From assembly GCF_036108815.1 (NCBI RefSeq), contig NZ_CP107985.1, positions 8,801,501 to 8,865,500 of the forward strand: a stretch of 64,000 bases of DNA, read 5' to 3'. Positions 27,293 through 36,038 of this stretch are shown one piece after another. The position numbers were made by a program, and so were the translations under genes. Position 1 is the first letter of the stretch. Every line of letters starts with the position of its first letter. Source of the DNA: Streptomyces sp. NBC_00353 (GTDB lineage: Bacteria > Actinomycetota > Actinomycetes > Streptomycetales > Streptomycetaceae). The notes beneath the pieces were generated by a model that made no database searches, was not told the DNA's origin, and saw nothing but the letters and a program-made list of their open reading frames with translations.

Positions 27293-28528
27293 GTGACGTG
27301 CGTGATCGTTCGTGAGGGCGCAGGGAATGCAGGCGGTGGCCGTTGGCGGCCGGGCTATTCGGCTGCGGCAGTGGTGTTCGCCATCGGGATGGCCGGGACC
27401 ACGCTGCCCACACCGTTGTACGGGCTCTACCAGGAACAGATCGGGTTCTCCGAGCTGTTGGTGACCGTGATCTTCGCCGTGTACGCCGTCGCGGTCATCA
27501 CCGTGCTTCTGGTGGCGGGAAACTACTCCGACGAGGTCGGCCGCCGACCTGTGCTGCTGTGCGCGATGGCTGTGTCGGCCGCGAGCGCGGGATGCTTCCT
27601 CCTGCAGAACGGCCTGCCCCTGCTCTTCGCAGGGCGACTGCTGTCCGGCTGCGCGGCCGGCCTGCTGAGCGGCGCGGCAACAGCGGCCGTCATCGAGCTG
27701 GCGGGTCCCGGGCAGAAGGCACGTGCCGGTTTCGCCGCCACTGCGGCGAACATGGGTGGTCTGGGCTGCGGGCCACTGCTCTCCGGCCTCCTCGCGCAGT
27801 ACACGCCCTGGCCGCTGATGCTGCCGTTCTGGGTCCACCTGGGGCTGGTGGCCGTGGCCACGGGAATCACCTGGTTCCTGCCGGAGACCGTGGTGGAGCC
27901 GAAGAGTTGGCCGCCTCTGACGCCGCAGGGCGTCACGGTGCCGCCCGAAGTGAAGGGTGTGTTCACGCCCGCCGCGCTGGCGGCGTTCGCCGGCTTCGCG
28001 CTTCTCGGGCTGTTCACGGCGGTCGCGACGAGCTTTGTCTCGCAGACGCTGGGTGTGCACAACCTGGCTGTCTCCGGCGCCGTGGTTTTCTCCGTGTTTC
28101 TCGCTTCGACCGCCGGGCAGTCCTTGACTCAACGGATCGGCGCGCGCCTCGCGCTCCCCTTGGGGTGCGGCATTCTCGTCGTGGGGCTGCTGCTGGTGGC
28201 GTCGTCACTGATCGCCGAATCCATGCTGCTGCTCGTCCTGGGCGCCCTGTTCGGCGGCACCGGCCAGGGACTGGCCTTTCGCGCCGCACTTACCCAGGTC
28301 AGCAGTGCTGCCCCGGCACAGCATCGTGGCGGCACCATTTCGGCGTTCTTCGTCGTCGCCTACGCCGGGATCTCGGTGCCGGTGGTCGGGGTCGGTGCCA
28401 TGGCCACATGGCTCGGGCTACGCCAAGCCGGGCTGATCTTCACGGGCTGCGTGATGCTGCTGGCGGCGGGCGCGGGAGCCTACGCTGCACGCAGGTCGCC
28501 GGCCGGGGGCGTGATCGGTCGCGAGTGA
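27293..28528 (+). CDS. MFS transporter
   Basis: 411 aa, 12 predicted membrane segments. Helix 1 has GMAGTTLPTPLYGLYQ, and the loop after helix 2 has NYSDEVGRRP, the MFS G-x-x-x-D-x-x-G-R-R/K signature. The central loop (about residues 195-220) is polar. It is probably an exporter of the drug/H+ antiporter kind; substrate unknown. Start GTG 27293. It is divergent from the NmrA-like gene. Confidence 0.86.
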   Translation: MTCVIVREGAGNAGGGRWRPGYSAAAVVFAIGMAGTTLPTPLYGLYQEQIGFSELLVTVIFAVYAVAVITVLLVAGNYSDEVGRRPVLLCAMAVSAASAGCFLLQNGLPLLFAGRLLSGCAAGLLSGAATAAVIELAGPGQKARAGFAATAANMGGLGCGPLLSGLLAQYTPWPLMLPFWVHLGLVAVATGITWFLPETVVEPKSWPPLTPQGVTVPPEVKGVFTPAALAAFAGFALLGLFTAVATSFVSQTLGVHNLAVSGAVVFSVFLASTAGQSLTQRIGARLALPLGCGILVVGLLLVASSLIAESMLLLVLGALFGGTGQGLAFRAALTQVSSAAPAQHRGGTISAFFVVAYAGISVPVVGVGAMATWLGLRQAGLIFTGCVMLLAAGAGAYAARRSPAGGVIGRE

Positions 28529-28923
28529 AGGCCGCGAGTGAAGGCCGCGAGTCCCGCCGTCGGGGAGCTCGGACACAAGTGGGCGGCCTGGCCGGGGGAG
28601 CTTCGGGGGTCTTCGAGCGTCGTCCGTGCCGTCAAGACACCAGCAGTGGGCGTCGACTGGTGGGTGTGCGCCGACACTTCGATGCTGAATGGACGCTGCT
28701 TCCCTTGGCAGGGGCGCGAGTCCGGGGGCCGTGACCCCGGCTGCGGTGCGTCTGTGCGTCTGTGCGCCACGAAGTGGGGGTGTGCCGTCGGTGGCTGCGG
28801 GAACGGCTGTCGTCGGCAGGCCGGTCGCGGGGACGTGGCCTGCGGTTCTTCGCCCGGTGGGTCTTGTTCGGGTGCTGGTCGCCCGGGACTTGCTGGGCGA
28901 CCGTGGTGCTTCGTCGGGCCGGA
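28529..28923. other. Gap with short direct repeat
   Basis: Nothing coding is convincing. A GCGAGTGAAGGCC unit occurs twice in tandem at about 28521-28548, overlapping the end of the MFS gene. Confidence 0.4.
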
Positions 28924-29403
28924 TCAGTAGGCCGAGTTGACGTTGTCGATCGAGCCGTAGCGGTGCGCGGCGTAGTTGGCGGAGGCCGTGATGTTGGCGA
29001 CCGGGTCGTAGATGTTCGTCGAGGTGCCGGCGACGTGGTACGCGTTGAAGGTGGGGTCGATGACCTGCATCAGGCCCTTGGACGGGATGCCCTTCATGGC
29101 GTTGGAGTCCCAGTTGTTGATGGCGTTGGGGTTGCCGGAGGACTCGCGCATCAGGTTCTTGTGGATGCCCTCGTAGGTGGCCGGGATGCCCTGCTTGTGC
29201 AGAATCTCCAGCGACTGCTTGATCCAGGTGTCGACGTTGCCGCCGGACTGGGCGGGGGCGGGGGCGGGGGTGGCGGCCGAGGCGGCCGGGGCGCTGACGA
29301 CGGTGCCGGCCATGACGGCGGCGCCGGCTGCGACCATGCCCAGCGAGATCTTCTTGGTCTTGGTCATGCGGGCGAACTTCGTGGGCATCGCGGTGATCTG
29401 CAC
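28924..29403 (-). CDS. Secreted lytic transglycosylase (SLT domain)
   Basis: 159 aa. The Lys-rich N-terminus and hydrophobic core end in SAPAASA (about residues 37-43), a Sec signal peptide. After an Ala/Pro linker, the SLT domain holds LMRESSGNPNAINNWD (catalytic Glu in RES) and GLMQVIDPTFNAYHV, giving peptidoglycan cleavage. This short type is common in streptomycetes and used in growth or germination. The GTG at 29403 follows AGGAAT. No c-di-AMP riboswitch like that of rpf genes is seen in its leader, but a 32-bp direct repeat lies farther upstream. Confidence 0.88.
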   Translation of the reverse strand: MQITAMPTKFARMTKTKKISLGMVAAGAAVMAGTVVSAPAASAATPAPAPAQSGGNVDTWIKQSLEILHKQGIPATYEGIHKNLMRESSGNPNAINNWDSNAMKGIPSKGLMQVIDPTFNAYHVAGTSTNIYDPVANITASANYAAHRYGSIDNVNSAY

Positions 29404-30049
29404 GTGGTAATTCCTGTTCTGTCGGGGGGTGATGCCAAGAATTGTTAATCGGAAGGGAATCCCGGGTCAATGACCGCCTCTTACTACTGCGATTAGTACC
29501 AAGTGCGGAAAATGATTGGAGAAGGGCCTTTACGGCCGGGGAGCGGGCCTCGATGGTCTACTATTCGGCTTCAGAGTGACGCCCGTCATATGGCCCACCC
29601 CACACGGCAAATGCCTCAAATCGGCATAAGAGTGACGCAGGTCATGTGGCCTGTGTCATATCGAGGGCGTCCAATTCACTCACCGTAATTCTTTATATGC
29701 ATTCCGTATTGGCAGTGGGGAGGTGCGGGTTATTCGCGCGAACCGGCGGAAAATTCTGGCCTTTGGGCGTGCGCGACCGATCCGGTGGCGGCACACCACG
29801 CGGACGGTGCGACAGGACTGATTCGGAGTTGCGCGGTCGCGCGCATGGGCGGGCCCGGAGGCGGCTGGGAAAACCGAGCGGGAGAGGACGGGCCCGCATC
29901 GGTACCGCAGGGACGGGGGCTGCGATGGCCCCCTGAGCCCGTTACGGGGTGAACGCCGACTATCCAGTACGCCGAGGGCCGGGGCCTGGCCTGCGCGCTA
30001 CAGGGCGAAGGGCGAGATGACCGTCCATGCAGAGGCCACCGGGACCCTC
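29404..30049. other. AT-richer regulatory gap upstream of transglycosylase
   Basis: About 645 bases. The part from 29440 to 29760 is clearly richer in A/T than its surroundings and holds the direct repeat pair listed separately. No gene is supported. Confidence 0.5.
29565..29652. repeat. 32-bp direct repeat pair, 56-bp period
   Basis: Copies at 29565-29596 and 29621-29652 agree at 26 of 32 positions around AGAGTGACGC and GTCATRTGGCC. They lie 160-250 nt upstream of the transglycosylase, so they could be tandem regulator sites. Confidence 0.6.
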
Positions 30050-30751
30050 TCAGTGGTTCCCGTCGGCGTAGGGGGCGTGAGGACGGGCCTCAGTGGCGAT
30101 GACAGCCGCCTGGATGCGGCGTTCCACACCCAGCTTGGCGAGCAGCCGCGAAATGTGGTTCTTCACGGTCTTCTCCGAGAGGAAGAGCTGCTTGCCGATT
30201 TGACGGTTCGTCATCCCCTCGCCGATCAGGTCCAGGATCTCGCGCTCGCGCGGGGACAGCCCCGAAAGGGCGTCGTCCGCAGCACAGGCAGGGGTGTCGT
30301 CGTGACGGAGCGTCCTCATCAAACGTGTGGTGGTGGCGGGATCGAGCATGGACTGGCCCGATGCGACGGCCCGCACCGCGGAGACAAGGTCTGATCCCTT
30401 GATCTGCTTCAGCACGTATCCGGCGGCGCCGGCCATGATCGCGTCCAGCAGCGCGTCGTCGTCGTCGAACGAGGTGAGCATCAGACAGGCCAGGCCGGGC
30501 ATGCGGGATCGCAGTTCTCGGCAGACGGTGATGCCGTCGCCGTCCGGCAGACGTACATCCAGAACTGCTACGTCCGGTCGTAGCGCGGGCCCGCGGGCGA
30601 GCGCATGGTCGGCGGTGCCGGCTTCACCGACGACCACGATGTCCGGCTCGGTGTCGAGCAGATCACGCAGGCCCCGGCGTACGACTTCGTGATCGTCGAG
30701 CAGGAACACCTTGATGGGTGCTGATTCCGAGAACTGGGGTGCGTCATCCAT
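30050..30751 (-). CDS. NarL/DosR-family response regulator
   Basis: 233 aa. The receiver domain (about residues 13-130) has LLDDHEVV, phospho-acceptor Asp65 in AVLDVRLPDGDG, and the T/S and K switch positions. LuxR-type HTH (about 165-225) reads LSPREREILDLIGEGMTNRQIG and LSEKTVKNHISRLL. Strong resemblance to DosR/DevR and streptomycete OsdR. The ATG at 30751 follows AAGGGG. The GAF sensor kinase 6 kb away is its probable partner, and nearby stress genes its regulon. Confidence 0.9.
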   Translation of the reverse strand: MDDAPQFSESAPIKVFLLDDHEVVRRGLRDLLDTEPDIVVVGEAGTADHALARGPALRPDVAVLDVRLPDGDGITVCRELRSRMPGLACLMLTSFDDDDALLDAIMAGAAGYVLKQIKGSDLVSAVRAVASGQSMLDPATTTRLMRTLRHDDTPACAADDALSGLSPREREILDLIGEGMTNRQIGKQLFLSEKTVKNHISRLLAKLGVERRIQAAVIATEARPHAPYADGNH

Positions 30752-31097
30752 GATTGCCCCTTGCCCGCTCGTGCGTTCCGGCCCCTGGAGCCTTGCCCAC
30801 AATCTTCCCGGCGGCGCCGGCGCCGTACGACTCATCGCCGTGTGCCGTGGAGCCTGCGTTCTCCCCGACGGGACGGCCGGGTTCCCATTCAACATCGACA
30901 ATGGCCGGTACCGCGTGCACCGGCCCGGAGTCCTCCTCCTGCGGGCCCAATTCCACTCTCGCTCTCCGGCCGGCTTCTCCGATTGGGCCGGTGCACCCGT
31001 TCTGGGTACCGACCGGCCCATGCATGTCGGCGGCACTCCGGCACAGGATGGCAGTGGAAGGGCGCTACGGAGCAACGCGCACCAGGGAGCGATCGCG
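30752..31097. other. Divergent promoter region
   Basis: 346 bases between the response regulator and the alcohol dehydrogenase. No clear copy of the GGG(N8)CCC box seen elsewhere in the block. Confidence 0.4.
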
Positions 31098-32165
31098 ATG
31101 AAGGCATTCGTTTTCCACGGGCCGGGCAAGAGTTCCTGGGACGAGGTACCGGACCCGGATATCGAGGACGCGTCGGACGCCATTGTCCGAGTAGGCACGA
31201 CAACGATCTGCGGCACCGATCTGCACATCCTCAAAGGCGACCTGCCCGAGGTGACGCCGGGCCGGGTGCTCGGCCACGAGGCCGTCGGGGAAGTCGTAGA
31301 GGTGGGTGACGATGTGCGGACGGTCCGTCCCGGGGACCGGGTGCTGGTGTCCTGCATCTCCTCGTGCGGTCGTTGCCGCTTCTGCCGCGAGCAGCGGTAC
31401 GGGCAGTGCCGGGGCGGTGGCGGATGGGTACTGGGACACCTGACCGACGGCACGCAGGCGGAGTACGTACGCATCCCGTACGCCGACCTGTCCGTGTACC
31501 CGCTACCCGCCACGGTGGACGACAAGGAGGGCGTCCTGCTCTCCGACATCCTGCCCACCGCCTATGAGGTGGGGGTGCTCAACGGCGGCGTCCGCCCGGG
31601 CGACACCGTGGTCATCGTCGGTGCCGGCCCGGTCGGGCTGGCCGCCATCGCCACCGCACGGCTGTACTCCCCGGGGCGGATCATCGTCGTGGACCTGGCG
31701 CAGTCCCGGCTGGAGGCGGCACGTGCGCTCGGGGCGGACGCCGTGGTGAACGCGGGAGAGGATCCTCAGCAACTCGTCGAAGACCTCACCGAAGGCCTCG
31801 GGGCCGATGCGGCCATCGAAGCGGTCGGCGTGCCGGACAGCTTCGAACTGTGCACGAGGGTGGTCCGCCCGGGTGGGCGTGTGGCAAACGTCGGGGTGCA
31901 CGGCAAGCCCGCAGACCTCCACCTGGAGGATCTGTGGATCAAGGATGTGACGATCACGACGGGGCTCGTGGACACCTACTCCACGCCCGTCCTGCTGCGC
32001 ATGCTGACCGCCGGTCGGCTGTCCACGGGCTCGCTGGTGACGCACCACTTCGATCTCGCCCAGATGGAGGAGGCGTACGACGTGTTTGCTGCCGCAGCCG
32101 AGACCGGCGCGCTCAAGGTGGTGCTGGGCGGGGTGCAGCACGACGTCGTCGATGTGCCCGCATGA
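31098..32165 (+). CDS. Zinc-dependent alcohol dehydrogenase
   Basis: 355 aa MDR-family enzyme. Catalytic zinc ligands: Cys in TTICGTDLHIL and His-Glu in LGHEAVGEV. The structural zinc loop SCGRCRFCREQRYGQC has all four Cys. The NAD-binding Rossmann fold has VIVGAGPVGLAA. It probably oxidises or reduces small alcohols/aldehydes. Similar enzymes sit in the OsdR/DosR-type loci of streptomycetes. The ATG at 31098 has GGGAG about 7 nt upstream. A perfect hairpin ends the transcript. Confidence 0.92.
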   Translation: MKAFVFHGPGKSSWDEVPDPDIEDASDAIVRVGTTTICGTDLHILKGDLPEVTPGRVLGHEAVGEVVEVGDDVRTVRPGDRVLVSCISSCGRCRFCREQRYGQCRGGGGWVLGHLTDGTQAEYVRIPYADLSVYPLPATVDDKEGVLLSDILPTAYEVGVLNGGVRPGDTVVIVGAGPVGLAAIATARLYSPGRIIVVDLAQSRLEAARALGADAVVNAGEDPQQLVEDLTEGLGADAAIEAVGVPDSFELCTRVVRPGGRVANVGVHGKPADLHLEDLWIKDVTITTGLVDTYSTPVLLRMLTAGRLSTGSLVTHHFDLAQMEEAYDVFAAAAETGALKVVLGGVQHDVVDVPA

Positions 32166-32188
32166 CGGCACGGCGGGCGTGACGGCGC

Positions 32189-32218
32189 GGGGGACGTCCT
32201 CGACCGAGGACGTCCCCC
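32189..32218. terminator. Perfect bidirectional hairpin terminator
   Basis: GGGGGACGTCCTCG pairs with its exact complement over a 2-nt gap, between the convergent dehydrogenase and stress-protein genes. Confidence 0.9.
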
Positions 32219-32241
32219 TGTCGTTTCGTCACTACTGCGAG

Positions 32242-33117
32242 TCACTGGGGCTGCGGCACCACTGCGACCGGACAGTGTGCATGGTGGAGTGCCGCGTGGG
32301 CCGTACGGCCGATCTGCAGGCCGACGCGCCCGTGCCGGCGCGGTGCTCCCACGACGAGGAGGTCGGCGGCGGCGGAGCGGTGTACGAGCACCTGATGGGC
32401 CGGCCCTTCGACCGTGGAGCGGCGTACGGCGACATCGGGATGTTTGCCGACGAACGGTCCGAGAGCCTGATCGAGCTCCGTCTCCGCGCGCATCTCGCGG
32501 GAGATGCCAGGGGCGCTCGTGTCGCGCCGGAGACCGGTTCCCTCGTACCCCGGGCGACGCCAGGAGCGTACGGCGTCGATCTCACATTTCCGGGCGGCGG
32601 CCTCCCGGAACGCGAACGCGACGGCAGCCCTTCCCCGTGAGGGGTCGGCCACACCGAGGAGAATGCGGCCGTGCGCGCCGACTGTTCCTGCGGCGTCGCC
32701 GCGCACCACGACGACGGGGCAGTGGGCGCGGGCCGCCACGGCCAGACTCACCGAGCCCAGCAGGAGCTCCTTGAGCTGGCCGCGGCCCCTTGAACCCGTG
32801 ACCAGCATCGTGGCCCTGTGCCCCTCGTCCAGCAGCGCGGTGACCGTGTCCTGCGCCAGCACCTCGGCTGTCACCCTCACCTCGGGGTTACGGACTGCGG
32901 CACGTGCGGCTGCATCGGTCACGATGCTGTCTGCAAGCACTTGCTCGGAGGGGCGTTCGAGGCTCTGTTGCAGGCTCGCCGCCTCGTAACGTTCCCATCG
33001 GGAGACGTACACGAGTCGCAGCGGGAGCCCGTGACGGGCCGCCTCGTCCGCAGCCCAGTCGACTGCCCGGAGACTGGAATCCGATCCGTCGACGCCCACG
33101 ACCAGGGGCAGCTCCAT
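32242..33117 (-). CDS. Universal stress protein, tandem UspA domains
   Basis: 291 aa with two UspA folds. Domain 1 starts PLVVGVDGSDSS and carries the ATP-binding G-x2-G-x9-G-S motif in GSRGRGQLKELLLGSVS. Domain 2 starts GRILLGVADPS and is degenerate at its nucleotide site (GAPRRHGRVGLQIGRT). Tandem USPs of this kind belong to DosR-type dormancy regulons. The ATG at 33117 follows a GGTGGGG site. A GGG(N8)CCC box lies about 100 nt upstream, shared with the divergent cNMP-domain gene. Confidence 0.88.
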   Translation of the reverse strand: MELPLVVGVDGSDSSLRAVDWAADEAARHGLPLRLVYVSRWERYEAASLQQSLERPSEQVLADSIVTDAAARAAVRNPEVRVTAEVLAQDTVTALLDEGHRATMLVTGSRGRGQLKELLLGSVSLAVAARAHCPVVVVRGDAAGTVGAHGRILLGVADPSRGRAAVAFAFREAAARKCEIDAVRSWRRPGYEGTGLRRDTSAPGISREMRAETELDQALGPFVGKHPDVAVRRSTVEGPAHQVLVHRSAAADLLVVGAPRRHGRVGLQIGRTAHAALHHAHCPVAVVPQPQ

Positions 33118-33561
33118 CGTCCCCACCGCCTTTCCTCCCACGGCCGGAAGAACCCCGTGTCGCCACCGTGACACCCGCACGGGACCGGCGGGAGGGGCGA
33201 TCGGTCCCCAATGGGGGACATTCGGCCCTACGCGAGCAGCAGTTGCCCGGAGCGGTGGCCGCAGCACCGACGGATGAGGCCGCCCCGCTCGGCGGCGAGT
33301 CGGGCTGCCCGCTGTGCCGCCCAAATCCTTACGAGAAATCGCTGTCGTCGTGCGCCCGCCAGGGCTTACGTGACGGCCCTTAGGGCCGGTCGGTCCCCCC
33401 GGTCACCCCCGGACAGCCCCTGCGGGCCACCGGGTAACCGGTGGAAACTGGTACCAGGTCCGTCGGAGGAGGCGTCGAGACGGCCGGGACCGACAAGAGA
33501 TCCATGCGCTTCTCGCCACCTCACCGACGAAGAATGCCGCCCCTGCGGAGGAGACCCGATC
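33118..33561. other. Divergent regulatory region with two palindromes
   Basis: 444 bases without a gene. It contains the candidate DosR-type box at 33215 and a perfect GGCCCT-T-AGGGCC palindrome at 33375-33387. Confidence 0.5.
33215..33228. promoter_or_regulatory. Candidate DosR/OsdR-type box 1
   Basis: GGGACATTCGGCCC. It matches the reverse complement of the box at 35984 at 13 of 14 positions and fits the GGGAC-type half-site of known DosR boxes. Confidence 0.5.
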
Positions 33562-34020
33562 ATGACCTCTCCGACCATGCGGTCGCTCGGCCCCGAGCAC
33601 CGCGACCGGCTCATGCACTTCGCCACGGAAGTGGCGTTCCCCGAAGGGACACGCATCTTCGAGGAAGGACAGAGCGCCGACCACTTCTGGATCGTGCGGA
33701 CCGGCACGGTCACTCTCGACTTCTCTGTGCCGGGGCGCCCCCCGGCGGTCATCGAGTCCCTCGGCCATGGTGAACTCATCGGCTGGTCCTGGCTGTTCAG
33801 CCCCTACGTGTGGCAGCTGGGAGCAGAGGCGATGACACTGGTGCGTGCGTATGAGCTGGACGCGGCTCAGGTACGCCAGGCGTGCCAGGCGGATCCCGAG
33901 CTGGCCACTGCCGTGGCTCTGTGGGTCGCACGGGTGGTGGCCCACCGGTTGCAGTCCACCAGGGCCCGGCTGCTCGACCTGTACGCCCCGCACGGAAGCG
34001 GGCTGACCGACGGCACCTGA
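33562..34020 (+). CDS. Stand-alone cyclic-nucleotide-binding (Crp-type) protein
   Basis: 152 aa. A single cNMP/Crp sensor barrel: FPEGTRIFEEGQSADHFWIVRTGTV and GHGELIGWSWLF, followed by the helix that normally leads to the HTH. No DNA-binding domain follows; the stop comes after LLDLYAPHGSG. The canonical Arg-Ala of the cAMP phosphate cassette is absent, so ligand binding is doubtful. Its role may be a partner or sensor subunit in the stress block. ATG 33562 has GGAGGAG about 12 nt upstream. Confidence 0.82.
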   Translation: MTSPTMRSLGPEHRDRLMHFATEVAFPEGTRIFEEGQSADHFWIVRTGTVTLDFSVPGRPPAVIESLGHGELIGWSWLFSPYVWQLGAEAMTLVRAYELDAAQVRQACQADPELATAVALWVARVVAHRLQSTRARLLDLYAPHGSGLTDGT

Positions 34021-34129
34021 GCCGTCGCCCCGGCCGAGCGGACCGCCCACCTGGGGCTGAAGCGTGCCGGAGATCGTGTACAACAGCCGATGGCCTCACC
34101 GGCGGGAACGGGGCGCGCTCGCGGTCGGA

Positions 34130-34990
34130 TCATGGTGCGGGAACGGTGATGACGGGGCAGTGCGCCCGGTGCAGCAGACCATGAACCACCGAGCCGAGCC
34201 GCATGCCCGTGTATCCGCCCTGCCCTCGTCGGCCGACCACGACAGCGAGGGCGCCCTCGGAGGCCCGGGCGAGCTCTTCCACGGGGTGCCCGCGCGTCAC
34301 CTCATGGGTGACGTGAACGTCCGGATACTCGGCGGACGGCCCGGCGACCGCCTCGGACAGCAGCTTGAGCCGCTCCGGCTCCGCCGAAGCCGGCTCCCTG
34401 AAAGAGACCATGGACGGCTGCCGGACCAGCAGGGCACGGAGCTCGGCGCCACGCAGGTCGGCCTCTTCGAAGGCGAAAGCCACAGCTGCGTCCGACGCCG
34501 GGCTGCCGTCGACTCCGACGACCACGTGGGGCGGCTGCTCGGAGATCTGCTCGGGCTCTCGCACCACGACGACCGGACAGGGCGCCTGCGCACTGACCGG
34601 CACGGTCACCGAGCCGGCGCTCAGGAATTCCGCGAGGCGGCCCAGCCCGCGCGTTCCCAGCACGATCATGCGGGCCTGTCGGCTGTGCCTGCAGAGCAGC
34701 GGGGCGGGCATTCCGTCCAGCAGCTCGGTGACCACCTCGAGGTCGGCGTGCCGTTCGTGGATACGGGCTGCCGCCTGTGCGAGCGAGTCGCCTCCGTGGG
34801 CGCGCAGGGCGAGATGCTGTGCGGTGTTGTCCACGTGGTGGCCGTGGTGCGTCGGAGGGACGGCAAGCAGGAGCCGCACGGTCAGCCCTCTGCGGTGGGC
34901 CTCGTCGGCTGCCCAGACGAGCGGCAGGTGGAACGGTCTGTTCAGGTCGACACCGACGAGCACTTCGGAGTGGTCCAGGTTGCTGGTCAT
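34130..34990 (-). CDS. Universal stress protein, tandem UspA domains
   Basis: 286 aa. The first UspA domain has the site GTRGLGRLAEFLSAGSVT. The second begins VVVGVDGSPASDAAV and has GRRGQGGYTGMRLGSVV, so both keep a G-x2-G-x9-G-type nucleotide loop. Its start overlaps the stop of the upstream USP gene by 4 nt (ATGA), so the two are translationally coupled and probably co-expressed from the box at 35984. Confidence 0.9.
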   Translation of the reverse strand: MTSNLDHSEVLVGVDLNRPFHLPLVWAADEAHRRGLTVRLLLAVPPTHHGHHVDNTAQHLALRAHGGDSLAQAAARIHERHADLEVVTELLDGMPAPLLCRHSRQARMIVLGTRGLGRLAEFLSAGSVTVPVSAQAPCPVVVVREPEQISEQPPHVVVGVDGSPASDAAVAFAFEEADLRGAELRALLVRQPSMVSFREPASAEPERLKLLSEAVAGPSAEYPDVHVTHEVTRGHPVEELARASEGALAVVVGRRGQGGYTGMRLGSVVHGLLHRAHCPVITVPAP

Positions 34991-35901
34991 GACTTCTCCT
35001 GTTCCGATTCTGCGGCCCCACCGGCACGCGGGACGAGCAGGACCGGGCAGTGGGCATGGTGGAGCACAGCATGGGTGACCCGTGCCAGCGACGGCCCGAT
35101 GAGGCGGTGACCCCGCCCGCCGGCCATGACCAGCAGGTCGGCGTCGCGTGACGCCTCGACCAGCACACCGGCCGTCGAGTTGCCCTTCTCCACATCCGTC
35201 GTCACGGTCAGGCCGGGGAACTCCTCACGGATCCGGTCGGCGACCGTCGAGACCTCGCCGGAGCGCCGGTGGGCGATCTCGTCGACGTCATCCATCAGAG
35301 GGGCGACGAGGCCCACGTACTGGAGTACGTTCCAGACGCTCAGCATGCGCAGGGAGGCTTTGCGCAGTTCGGCTGCCCGTGCCGCGTGGCGGACACAGTC
35401 CAGGTCTGCTGCGCCGCGCACGGCGGCCAGCACGACACCCGCCCGCGCGCGCTGCCCGTCGTCGCGGACCACGACAACGGGTACCTCGCTGTCCGCTGCC
35501 ACCTGCAGTCCGACGGAGCCGAGCAGCAACGCGGAGAACCCGCCCAGTCCGCGGCTGCCGACAACGATGGTGCCGTCCGTTCCGGCCGCCGAGCGCAGGC
35601 TCGCCGCCGGCTTGCTGCGGCTGAATTCGGTCGTGACCTCGACACCGGGACAGTGCCGCGTGACCTCGGCTGCCGCCTTCTCCAGCAGCTCCCGTCCGGC
35701 GTTCCCTATCCGGTCCAGCGTCTCGACGGATGTGTGCGCGGCCCGGTTCTCGGTGTCTGCGCCATGGACGATACGCAGCGGGCTCTCTCTCCGTGCCGCT
35801 TCAGCGGCCGCCCACAGGAGTGCGGAACCGGCAGCGGCCGAACCATCGGTGCCGACCACGACCACCCCGTATCGCGGAGGGCCGGAAGCGTTGCTCGTCA
35901 T
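34987..35901 (-). CDS. Universal stress protein, tandem UspA domains
   Basis: 304 aa. Domain 1 starts YGVVVVGTDGSAAA and carries GSRGLGGFSALLLGSVG. Domain 2 starts RAGVVLAAVRGAA and is less canonical, with AGGRGHRLIGPSLARVT as its nucleotide loop. ATG 35901 follows AGGAGG at good spacing; ATG 35904, one codon earlier, is too close to that site. It heads a two-gene USP operon with a candidate DosR-type box about 85 nt upstream. Confidence 0.9.
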   Translation of the reverse strand: MTSNASGPPRYGVVVVGTDGSAAAGSALLWAAAEAARRESPLRIVHGADTENRAAHTSVETLDRIGNAGRELLEKAAAEVTRHCPGVEVTTEFSRSKPAASLRSAAGTDGTIVVGSRGLGGFSALLLGSVGLQVAADSEVPVVVVRDDGQRARAGVVLAAVRGAADLDCVRHAARAAELRKASLRMLSVWNVLQYVGLVAPLMDDVDEIAHRRSGEVSTVADRIREEFPGLTVTTDVEKGNSTAGVLVEASRDADLLVMAGGRGHRLIGPSLARVTHAVLHHAHCPVLLVPRAGGAAESEQEKS

Positions 35902-35983
35902 CATTCCTCCTTGCCACGTCGGGGCATCCTTCACGTTGCCACCACGGCCTTGCGGCGGACGAGGGCCGGAGGGGCCCGGGTGA

Positions 35984-35997
35984 GGGCCGAAGGTCCC
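35984..35997. promoter_or_regulatory. Candidate DosR/OsdR-type box 2
   Basis: GGGCCGAAGGTCCC, imperfectly palindromic, lies between the USP operon and the sensor kinase stop. Confidence 0.5.
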
Positions 35998-36038
35998 CTG
36001 ACCGCTGCGCGGCGCGAAGGCCGTACCGGGCGCGTTGC

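Noticed and set aside
29404..29760. Possible c-di-AMP riboswitch upstream of the transglycosylase
   Set aside because: The leader lacks the recognisable conserved ydaO motifs; only a direct repeat is seen.
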